A DNA stretch of 28,338 nt from Pelargonium nanum (lineage: Eukaryota; Streptophyta; Magnoliopsida; Geraniales; Geraniaceae): positions 1-28,338 of the forward strand of contig JAYMTF010000919.1 in the NCBI GenBank assembly GCA_036897485.1, in the 5' to 3' direction. The position numbers were made by a program, and so were the translations under genes. Numbering within the stretch: position 1 is the first letter of the stretch; every line of letters starts with the position of its first letter. The notes under the pieces were generated by a model, which saw only the letters and a program-made list of their open reading frames with translations, did no database searches and had not been told where the DNA came from. Shown here one piece after another: positions 1-10,005 of this stretch.

Positions 1-3000
1 TCCAGATGTCCAGGTTAGTGATGATGTTCAGCAGAATTGTCTCAGAGGTAGTTCTGAATCTAGTGAGATGGAAGATGCAAGAACAGATGAGTTTGAGAGC
101 TTAGTGGAAGATATAGATGGTTTGTTGTCAAAGCAAGCAAAGATGGATGATGTCTATGACATAGGTAATGCTCTTAAATTATAGAATTGCTCTTTTCCTG
201 AGTTCAAGAGTTCTTGAAGTTAATATTTTGCTGTTTCTTTATGTACATGTTATGTTGCTATTAGCCCAACAGCAACTTGTGCAAGGTGATATGGGGTCCA
301 CTGAGGAGGAAATTGGTCCTAGTGAACTGTCTGCTACAAGTTCGGTCAATTCCAATTCCAGTATGAAGTTCGCAGCTACACTACAAGGAAAACCGCAAAG
401 GTGTTTGACTTTGTTCTTGTAATTGTGGATCTAAGTTATTCTGTTATTACTGTGCTTAATTCACTGGTTGCTTTGTTATAGATTAGACCAACCTGTAAGA
501 AAAACATCAAAACCTGCTAGAGCAGACGCAGAATTTTCATTTCCTGCTGAAAGTTATAGGAGTGGTGGTAGTATCGAGCTTGAAAGTTCCCTTAAGGCGT
601 CACCTTCGAAGGTCAGATTTTTCTTTCACTAGACATATATATTCATGTCACTAGATTACTTCACAGATATTTTATCATGATTTTTGGCTATTCTTCAAAA
701 TTTTAGGATCTTGAAGATACTTATTGGAGGTTGGCTGAAGAAATGCTCAATATGGGAAGATGGGAAAAAGTGGAATTGATAAGCGCTAGCAGCAAAGGTT
801 TTGTTGTAAGTAAACTTAAGAATGCTGTGTAACTGGATGCAGTACACTATTTTTCTTTTCTATCATGTTTGTGTTCAAACGTTTCAGTTTTACCTTCTGA
901 ACTTGTTAAACATTTTCAGGTATCCCTTGGCCCTTTGGTTGGATTTTTGCCATACACTCAACTTCCTGCTAAAAAAAAGTTTTTTGCCTTTGAGACATGG
1001 TTGAGAAAAAAGGGTCTCGATCCATCATTGTACTGGGACAAACTAGAAATTATACGAAGTTATGGTATTGCAAACACAAACCCGTCTACAGAAGTTGATC
1101 AAAAGATAGAGGGAAGAATTTCACCAGATATGCAATTGGAAGATCTTCTGAAGATTTATGACCAAGAAAAAATCAAATTCATGTCATCGTTTGTTGGTCA
1201 GGTCTGATGTAGTTGATTTGACATTAGGATATTGTTTGTTTCATAATTGGATATTGATACACTTTATCTCTGCAGACACCCACTGTGTGTGCGCTGATGG
1301 CTGACAGAGGATCGCAAAAGCTTATATTTTCTTTGATTCCTTGGAAAGATGAAGGGATTATAGAGAAGAAGAGAAGTCTTATGGTGAGGAGTTATACATC
1401 ATATAGTATTGCAGCTGTTTTTTCTTAGTCATTGCTTTGGCGCTTTGCAGTTTGTCCTTTTACTTTCTTTATAGCCAAAATAGCAGAAGAGTGGCCCGTA
1501 ATCGTATTTATCAAATTTCTGGTTGTGAGGAGAGGGTTCTAGATTAAGTTATGGCATCATTTAAATACCTAAGAAAGAAGAAATATTTTCTCAAAAATAG
1601 AAAGAAGAAATATACTACGGGTGAAGTTCTTTGGTTGAACATTGAACCTCACCTTAAGTTCTTTGCTTTTAGCTTTTATCATAGTGGAAGTGTGGAACAA
1701 TACATGAATATTAAGAATTTTGTGGTCTCTCATATTGCCCTTCAGTGTGAAACTTAAATTCATATATTAAAGTTATCATGTCTTTTCAAGTTTACCAATA
1801 AATTGAATTTTCATTTTTTTAAACTCTTATCTTTGTTACGCCTAGGACAGCTTTTGAAGAATCCACCTAATCCAAATTTAAACTGTTCATTTTTTTTTGG
1901 TACATAACATATTCCTAGTCTTCAAATTCATGTACTTATTGCAGGCTAAACTTCGAATTGGGGATGTTGTGACATGTCGCATCACAAGGATTGCTTACTT
2001 TGGTGTATTTGTCGAGGTAAATCAGTGGTGCACTTCTTATGTGATCAAGGGACAGTTTCCGTAGCCAATGTTCTAAGTCATAGTACATTAACATTAGAAA
2101 TCAGTTAGGATCTTTTGATCACTTAAACAGTTTAACTTGAAAGTGATGATAATAGATTATAATAATTTGCCGCGTAATTTTAGGCTTTATGTTCTGCAAT
2201 ATTCTTTTTCCTGGATCTTAGCTATTCATCATGGAACCATGACTATGTAATTATAATACTTCAATGGATCTTATTTACTCTTAGTAGAATCGTATTTGAG
2301 TAACTACTCAGTGTAGGTTGAAGGAGTGCCTGCAATGATTCACCAGACAGAGATATCATGGGATGCCACTTTGGACCCTTCATCATATTTTAAGATTGGT
2401 CAGGTATTTCACCTTTCTTGGAATTGACGATTGTTTAATACTTGTAAGCTGTAACTGGCACAAGTTTAAGGAGTATTGAAAAATGTACAAGCTGAATTGT
2501 TTATTTAGTCATTTACACTTTTCTGCTTATTATTTTGTAATTAATGAACTTTTGACAATTGTTTTTATAACTTTTTCTTGCACATTGTTAAAAAAGAATT
2601 GACCAGTGCAATAGTCTGACAAATCCTTGATTATTTTGTTTTCTCTCTCATATTATTTAGAAAACATGATTGATTTATTTTACTGTGTTATGATGACTGG
2701 TTCAGTTAACAATGGTGGATCCTACAGTGTTCCTGGGGAAGAAACTGTTGATTTTCCTGCCAAATAGTCAGTGAAATGCAGTTTTTTTAATGGGGATCTG
2801 GTTAGGGATTTCATATATGGCTAAACTAACTAGTGCTACGAAAAGGCTCCATGCCTTTTACCAATATTTTCTTGCTTCTTAACTACACATTTTTTCTGAA
2901 CTCTTAAGGAAGTACTTTTGGTTTCAGATCTTGGACGCAAAAGTTCACCAATTGAATTTTGAACTTGAACGCATTTTCTTATCATTGAAAGATATCACGG

Positions 3001-5135
3001 TAATTCATTATAATTTTTTTTTTTCTTTCTACATGAGGATTTGTGTTGTAAACTAAGCAAAAATGTAAGTGTACATGTTTATTTTATCTGTGGCAGCCAG
3101 ATCCATTGAGTGAAGTATTGGAGTCGGTGATTGGTGATCGTAATCCATTGGATGAGAGATTACAAGCAGCAGAAGCAGACACGGAGGTCATTCTTTTCAC
3201 TCTTTAGTATCTGTATATTTGACCTCAATAATCTTGTCTTATCATATAAGTTGGTCTGTGATCCAGATGGTACTTTATAAAACATAAGAAAAATGTATGA
3301 AGATCTCCAAATAGTAAATGTTAGTAACTTAAAAATATATTAGAGTTAAACAGAAAATTAGAAACTTGTGTTATATGTAAAGTGCCATTCTTGGAGTGAG
3401 TGTCCATAACTAATTATAATGCTCTGAATTCTACTGCAGCTCCATATAACATGGTGATGATTTAAGCAAATCAGTTTTTGCTATTTTGAACTTATTATGC
3501 TAACAATACCAAACGAATAATATGATATATAAAGGATGTTGGAGCACTACATAGATTCAGAAGGTTCCAGTTGAGCTTCAGATACCCCGTTTGGGGATGC
3601 CATTTATATCATAATGGATACTGAACATGGTATTAGAGCCGCTTAACAGGGCCTGCACTATTAATCCCTGGTCTTTTAAAGCAAAACCAAAAGTTACCTA
3701 AAAGAAGGGGCTACTTGTTCATGTGTCTAGTCCTTAATTATGATATGTCAGGCTCGTGCATGAAGAGTGTTGAAAGATCCAGTCCCACATGGATTAAAGA
3801 GTGAAGACGATGCCAAGAGGAACTTCATGTAGATTCGCACAGACTAGGTGTTTTGAGTATCTGGATGGCTGACAAGATGTATAGTGAAAACCACATTGTG
3901 GTTGGTATCGGAGACAAAAGACTTGACTCTTGTACTTGATTTACTCTTACAAACGTATATCATGCTACTGAAAATAATTTGGTTTCTTGTAACCGGACAT
4001 GCTATTGCATGTGTGATGAAGAGGACTGTTCTGTTATGGAGGTGTCAATATTATATCTAATATGAAGTGCAATCCAATATGTAATGGTGTCAATACCGTA
4101 TCAAAGGAATTTGATTAATCAGCTGAACTGGTTCTCATATATTTCATGAATGGTTATGCTGTCACTAATCCTTTCGCTGATATAATTTTTTTTTTTGTTG
4201 AAAAGTGGGCTGATGTGGAATCACTTGTTAGAGAATTACAACAAATTGAAGGAGTCCAGTCTGCATCAAAAGGCCAGTTTTTCTTTAGCCCAGGTTTTGT
4301 GCCAACTTTCCAGGTATACACTCCAAAATGCTTGTATGCAGTGCAATGGAATGCGAGAAAAAGTGTTTTTAAATTTATTTTCTCAACGAATTAAATGGGC
4401 AATTTTTTTCTTTGAAACGTGTGCTTGTGCTGAACTGCTGATTATAACTTTGCTTGATGTGGAGTGTGTTGGTTATGTATATTAGTAGCATAGTATATAA
4501 AATTAGTAGTCTCTCCATCCCAAAATGAGTGTCCTGTTTCTCTTGAGTTTTTGTCCTAAAACGAGTGTCCTCTTTCATTTTTTTTTAGTAAGTTAGTTAT
4601 ACATGAATTGTCAATATTATCCTTATACACATAATTACGAGGATAAAAGAGTAAATATACCACCATGACTAACTTTTCCCAAAATATAAATAAGTACACT
4701 CATTTTGGGACGGAGGGAGTATACAATTATGCTCTTTTAACCATATTAGTAATATTAATAGTAACCAATTTAGCTGTAGTTGTCGAAGCATATGTTATTA
4801 GTTTTCAACAAACTCTTAGCCTAGACTTCTCAGACTTGAGCTCTTAATCTATCTGATTTACTATAGGTGTATATGGCATCCATGTTTGCGGACCAGTACA
4901 GGTTACTTGCACGATCTGGAAACAAAGTACAAGAGGTAAAAAAGCAGTTTCAAGATTTGGCTAGTTTTGGCAATTGTTTGCTCACACCAAATCATTAAGT
5001 GCTATTTCTGTGCTGCAAGAAGCATAACATGATATTCTTTAGTTACTTAAATTTGTCAAATTATGGCAGGTGATAGTTCAATCATCATTGGACAAAGAAG
5101 CGATGAAAGCTGCTATTTTGAAGTGCACCAAATGA
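1..5135 (+). CDS. SDP: Plastid S1-domain RNA-binding protein, SDP type (5' part missing)
   Basis: The last 13 exons are visible: <1-164, 265-400, 482-611, 707-805, 920-1201, 1276-1383, 1945-2016, 2317-2403, 2928-2999, 3097-3186, 4206-4313, 4867-4935 and 5070-5135. All have GT-AG borders and keep one frame (about 494 residues, stop TGA). The first part is acidic and low-complexity. Next comes a degenerate S1-like segment (GFVVSLGPLVGFLPYTQL), then a good S1 fold (LRIGDVVTCRITRIAYFGVF...GVPAMIHQTEISW...IGQILDAKVHQ), and a conserved tail (ADVESLVRELQQIEGV, then YMASMFADQYRLLARSGNK). The order and tail resemble Arabidopsis AT1G12800, known as a chloroplast S1 protein needed for rRNA processing; that is family knowledge recalled from memory. 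The transit peptide and start codon lie before the window. The second acceptor could be 265 or 286, since both keep frame; 265 has the better pyrimidine context. The exact symbol is less certain than the family. Confidence 0.85.
3537..3915 (+). mobile_element. Decayed LTR-type remnant, possibly TRIM-like
   Basis: This lies in the 1,019-base intron 3187-4205 of the S1 gene. Two stretches begin with TGTTG (3537 and 3768), as plant LTRs often do. The second has the TRIM-like context of a 'cccacat' block soon after its start. Each is followed at a distance by a sequence resembling the initiator-Met tRNA primer-binding site: TGGTATTAGAGCC at 3628-3640 and TTGGTATCGGAG at 3902-3913. No coding capacity is seen. 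The two putative LTRs are not clearly alike, so the element is old and broken, or these are two separate fragments. Boundaries are approximate. Confidence 0.3.
4509..4719. mobile_element. Stowaway-like MITE (Tc1/mariner type)
   Basis: A 211-base non-coding element with terminal inverted repeats. The left end reads GTCTCTCCATCCC then AAAATGAGTGT; the right end, reversed, reads CTCCCTCCGTCCC then AAAATGAGTGT. It is flanked on both sides by the dinucleotide TA (4507-4508 and 4720-4721), the usual target duplication of Stowaway elements. A second inner copy of the motif (aaaacgagtgtcc near 4557) is present. The interior is AT-rich with no open frame. It sits in the intron 4314-4866 of the S1 gene. 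The two ends differ at only a few positions, so it is moderately young. Confidence 0.85.
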
Positions 5136-6619
5136 GTGAGATTAGTGTTGGTTTTACAAAAGTTTCTGTAAATTTATATTGATTCATGATAGTACTATGA
5201 CTATGCAACATAGAGCTCAATTTGATGGTCATACATATGTAGTACTAGTAGTGTAGCTGTGAAAGTAAATATACTCTTTTTTGGTATTAATATGTAGTTT
5301 TGTGGAGATTGATGTCAGGTTGGTTAAAATGCTGTGATATGTTATCATCATTCATGTAGATTGATATGTAGATCTAAAATGTGAATCTACTTGTGGGATA
5401 ATAGCAAAACCCAGCTCGATTAGATATGATTCACAATTTGTGTTTACGAATTTATACGAATTTATTGGATGGTCATAAAAACAAATTTTGAATGAAACTA
5501 TATCTGTGTGGGTTAAGTTGTAATCACTCCACTTAGATTTTTTTATTATTAGTGTTTCGGTTCTTCCAATTTTTCTCTGATTACTTCTTTATTCTCTCTC
5601 CTTTTGTATATGAAGAATTTCTGTCAAATTTTTCGTGACTGAAATTAGCTATGCGAATGAAGTGATGTTATCTCATAAACTCACATACGCATGCTTTAAC
5701 AAATTTATAGTAGTAGAGTGCTTACTCGTAAGTGCATTAAAATTTGGTAGAATTTTTTTTCTAGTAGTGTAATTCTCATCTCAGACCATTTGGTCTGCCC
5801 CGCACGCACACGAAAACAAAACTATCATAATTCAATGAGTTATGGTATTACAATAGACTTATTTTTTTTTTATATTTATTCATGGTCTTAGATAATGTAC
5901 TAGGAATGGTAAATAAAATAGTGTATCATGTAATGAGTTGTACCAAATTAATCATAGATTGACTAAACTATTATACCGGTTGATTACCTCGTTAAAACTG
6001 TAATTGAATGTCATAGAAGGTTACTAATATCATGAATGAAATATTATTGTGGTTTCTTTTTTGAAATATATATTATTGTGGTTTAAATTTAAGTTCACAA
6101 TATTTAAGATATTTTGTACCAAGTTTAAGACAAAATAACATTTTAAAAGACTAACCGTTGTGTTGTCCAACACTACACACTTGTCGGCCGAGAAAGCTTA
6201 CTACGACAAGCGTCAAAGAACTGTTTTGACTTGAAGCTCAAGAAGAAGATCAGTTTAGGTACTTACGTTGTGCTACAAGATATATATATCTACTGGTTTC
6301 TGTTACCTTACCTGGATCTGGATGTCACGTCGTGTCGTGTACTCGTGTCCCATGATGATTTTGATATTTGATACCCATTCCATTCCTAGCGCTATTACAA
6401 TTATTATTTTTTACTTGCTGACCAAAACGCCCTCGCTTCTATCCATTATCTCCAAACACGCCCCTCCCCGACTTGCCGTTACCGGTTCTCTTCCTTGTTC
6501 CACAGCTCGAGAAACAAACCGCAAAGCTCTCATTTTTATATTTTCCAAACAAGGCTTCGACCAACGATTTCTGACCCACTTGCTTTCTCTGATAGATTTG
6601 AGAGAAACAGAAGCTGAAA
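5136..6619. other. Intergenic: S1-gene 3' end and tetraspanin promoter/5' UTR
   Basis: No gene is supported here. The first few hundred bases should hold the 3' UTR of the S1 gene and the last few hundred the promoter and leader of the tetraspanin gene. Small structures seen are a 16-base quasi-palindrome, CAGACCATTTGGTCTG, at 5782-5797 and a direct repeat of 'atattattgtggttt' near 6041 and 6069. The sequence is otherwise AT-rich and plain. The long open frame that runs from 6268 across the tetraspanin start has no family resemblance. Confidence 0.6.
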
Positions 6620-9513
6620 ATGGGTGTTGGTACCAGTACTTTCGTAATCAGATGGATCAATTTTCTTACAATGGTATGGTCTCTTGTTCATGTTTCTTAA
6701 TGTCTGTCTACTCACAAGTTTTTTTTTTTATTATTTTTTTTATTTCTTTTGAAGCAGATTGGTGGGTGTTTGGTCATTTATGTTCACTCCATTTGGTGGG
6801 TCTTTTGTTGAAAACCTTGCCTTGCCAATTATATTAGGATTTGGGGCATTTCAGTTTGGTTTTATTTTTTTGTCTCATGGGTCTGTGTTCATTGGTCTGA
6901 TTTTGAAATTATCTGTTTCTTTTCTCAAATTTGGTTGATTCTTGCTAGGCATTGATGTTTCTGTGTTGAGTTTTCTGTTTCTTCCTAGTGGTTTTTTATA
7001 TGTTTCTGTGTTGAGAATTTCAGCTTGACCTACTAGTGGAACTGTGGAAATGAGTTGCTTTAGTTCTTCTGTAATAGAAAGATAAGGAAGAAGAAGACAC
7101 TTGTGTCTTTCTTATATTATAGTTTGGTTTATGCTCATTCACATGTTGAATTGTGCAGCTTTTAGCCATTGTTGTTGTGATATTTGGTGTATGGATGAGT
7201 ACTCATCACGACGGCTGCCGGAAGTCCCTCACTCTCCCGGTCCTAGGCCTTGGTGCTTTCATCTTCGTAATGTAAACTTCACATTTCTCATAATGTGCAA
7301 TTGATGTCTTAATTTAGTCATATCATTTATGCTCACTATGCAGTTAGTAAATACCCTCTTTTATTTGATTTTCAGATCCATAATTGGGTTCCTTGGTGCA
7401 CTGAAGAACAGTTCCATACTTTTGTGGCTTGTATCCTTCTCAAGTGCTGAATTGTTAATATTTTGATTATCCACATTGTTGCCTTTGTTTCTTATTTGCT
7501 CCATGTGGCTTCCTTGATTTTTAACTTGCAGTATCTGATTATGTTATGCTTCATTCTGGTTGGAATTCTTGTTTTCACAGTATTAGCGTAAGTATTTACC
7601 GTTCAGAACGTGATGTGCATATCTAATAATAATGAAGACATGATAGGCTACTATGGAAAAAGAGAACAGTTTTGCTTTGAATATGATGGATGAGTGGAAT
7701 ATCATTATGTAGCTCAACTTATAAACATGAGTAGGATTGCTGATGATAATTATAAAGAAGTTATGAATAGCTCTCTTTGAAATGTTTTGTGGTCTGATTA
7801 TATGTAATGAGCCCAAAGGGCTAGAGTTGTAGCATCCCTTAGCTCTCTCTCTCTCTCTCATAGCACAAAACTTTTTCACCACTTGTCAGTCGTGATGTTT
7901 TGTCTACTAAAAGAACATTTCATTATATAGATGACTGCTTGTTATAATTTCTAAGGAGTGACCTTGGAGGTGACTAGTGTATAAGATATTGTGGCAATTA
8001 AAAAATATTCATTCCTTATGGCACGTGTTGTCCTTGGCAATGATTTAACAATCAGTTACTAGTGCTCCTATGATTGGATGGTGTATTATACACTCATGAT
8101 TCATTTGCATTTTGCAGGTTTATTGTAACGAATAATGGCTCTGGTCATAGTGCAGCTGGTTTGAGGTAAATGTAATAAACTTAGCACGAGCTATACTAGG
8201 AGATTGGCAATAAATAAATTTAGGTAGTAAAAGAACATATAAAGGCGCAACCTTTGTTCCATGCATTTGACTGATCCTTTTCGCTTTTCTTGGTTATCCG
8301 AAATCAATTTGATGGTAACATTGTCTTAATGTCTGGTCAGGTATAAGGAGTATCAACTTCAAGATTACAGTTCATGGTTTCTGAAACAAGTAAGTAATAG
8401 GTTTCTATTCTGTCTGGGTTTGTGTGTATGTGTTGCTTGTATTATTTCAGCAGAATGGTGGTACTTATAGTAGGAATATTAGTTTCACATTTGAAAAAAA
8501 AGAAGGGGTCTTCCACATCAATAATACAGGTCATAGTTGATGAATCAATATCTCCAGTTCTCTTTAATGTCAAAGTTACCGTCTTTTGCATTTATGCTTA
8601 ATACTGCTCTTATTGTTTCAGTTGAATAGCACTCAGAATTGGAAGCATCTGAAGAGTTGTCTTGTGAAATCTAATGACTGCAATAGCCTGTCAAAAAAAT
8701 ATAAGGTTCAATGTTTAATATATCATTGTGTGATTGCTCATCCTTTTCCCATGACACGGATTGTAAGTTTCCATTTATTGATTGCAGACTCTTAAACAAT
8801 ACAAAATGGCAAAACTGACGCCTATCGAGGCAGGTTGCTGTCGACCACCATCTGAGTAGGTCCTTAACCGTAATTTTCATAGGCATTTTTAGAAAATCTC
8901 ACTGTTTCATTCTTTTGATGCACAACTAAGTGTAGACGTTAATTTGCCTAGTCAAGTTTGCATGGACTGATTATTTTTTGGTTGAATTAACTTCATAGAT
9001 GTGGTTACCCTCCTGTCAATGCTTCGCACTACGACTTGAGCTTTCATCCAACTAGTTCCAACAGAGATTGCAAACTATACAAAAATTCCCGGGCTGTCAA
9101 GTGTTACAATTGTGATTCGTGCAAGTAAGTAAACATTCTTATTTTTGCTCATTCTCCATTCTCTTCTGATTGCTAATTGCTTCTCGATCTTATCTAATGT
9201 TTGCAGGGCTGGCGTTGCACAATACATGAAAACTGAGTGGCGCTTAGTAGCAATCTTCAACGTCGTTCTATTTGTTGTCCTAGTAAGCCACACTCTGAAA
9301 CTATACAGAAGAATGTTCTGACTAATATATCCTTTCAAAACATTATAAATATGCGATATAGCGTATCTTCAATTTGTTTGAAGTTTATACTGACTATTTA
9401 TATCTCATGGATGCATATGATATACCTAATTACCTACCCACCAGTCAATGATATACTTTGTGGGATGCTGTGCAAGACGAAATGCAGCTGCGCGAAGCCG
9501 ATCCAAAGTTTAA
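6620..9513 (+). CDS. TET10: Tetraspanin, TET10 type
   Basis: Eleven exons: 6620-6673, 7159-7271, 7376-7430, 7532-7587, 8118-8165, 8341-8389, 8622-8705, 8788-8855, 8999-9124, 9207-9282 and 9445-9513, giving 265 residues. The start is the ATG opening MGVGTSTFVIRWINFL. The protein has four membrane segments: about 10-32, 45-67, 73-98, and near the C-terminus from WRLVAIFNVVLFVVL. Between the third and fourth is a large outer loop. It carries the plant tetraspanin signature GCCRPPSECGY and further paired cysteines (CLVKSNDC, CYNCDSCK). A GCC motif follows the fourth helix. Tetraspanins organise membrane microdomains and signalling complexes at the plasma membrane. The loop and flanks match Arabidopsis TET10 (AT1G63260) closely as I recall it. 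The donor after exon 8 must be GA|GTAGG (8855), because a donor four bases on would bring in a stop. Confidence 0.93.
7843..7859. repeat. (CT)n microsatellite
   Basis: A short run of about eight CT units inside tetraspanin intron 4 (7588-8117). It is a simple repeat with no other signal. Confidence 0.9.
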
Positions 9514-9860
9514 GAGGGACAGATCCCTACCACATTGTTAGCAAAATTCTCTTAGAAGTAGATATGAGGTAGCTATTGTTTATTCAGATGCAAGACCAAT
9601 ATAGAGATCTGTGGCTAGTGGTTTTGCTGTCAAAATATTGGATATAATCATGTAAAAAGAAACATATTTATCAACTCTATGTAATTGTTGTGTAATTTAC
9701 TTTGCCTTGTGAATTGTGAATTGTGATCAATCATTTTATATGTGCCTTTGTTTATTTATTTATAAAAAAATCTCCAACTATGAAGAGAAATGTCTCATCA
9801 ATGATGTGTTTTCAATTGTGATCAGACAAAAAAATAAAAAAAGAGTTCCTCCATACGGGC
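9514..9860. other. Intergenic: tetraspanin 3' UTR
   Basis: AT-rich sequence after the tetraspanin stop, presumably its 3' UTR and polyadenylation region, running into the helicase promoter. A short stutter 'gtgaattgtgaattgtga' lies near 9710. No gene is seen. Confidence 0.6.
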
Positions 9861-9955
9861 TTTGAGTAGGCCCATTTCAGTTTCATGGCCTAAAGCCCAA
9901 ACCGGCCCAATGACTTCCAATCACGCAGAAGCCTCTGAAGTCTTTACTAAACCCT
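9861..9955 (+). promoter_or_regulatory. Site II elements plus telo-box in the helicase promoter
   Basis: Three copies of the site II core lie within 41 bases: GGCCCA at 9869-9874, AGCCCA at 9894-9899 and GGCCCA at 9904-9909. A telo-box core, AAACCCT, follows at 9949-9955, about 50 bases before the helicase ATG. Site II elements (TGGGCY, bound by TCP factors) next to telo-boxes are known from promoters of plant genes for translation, organelle biogenesis and growth. That the helicase is co-regulated with such genes is inference. Confidence 0.6.
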
Positions 9956-10005
9956 CTCTTCTTTCTTGTCCGTCTTCAATCTCCAGAATCCTAAACCTCT
10001 GAGCA

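Noticed and set aside
6268-6837. A 189-codon open frame on the plus strand across the tetraspanin start
   Set aside because: It overlaps tetraspanin exon 1 in another frame, has no family resemblance, and runs into a poly-T intron stretch (FFFIIFFISF), so it is chance.
9445-9603. An alternative longer tetraspanin tail in another frame past 9513
   Set aside because: The frame fixed by exon 10 ends at TAA 9511-9513; the longer tail would need a different acceptor for which no good site was seen.
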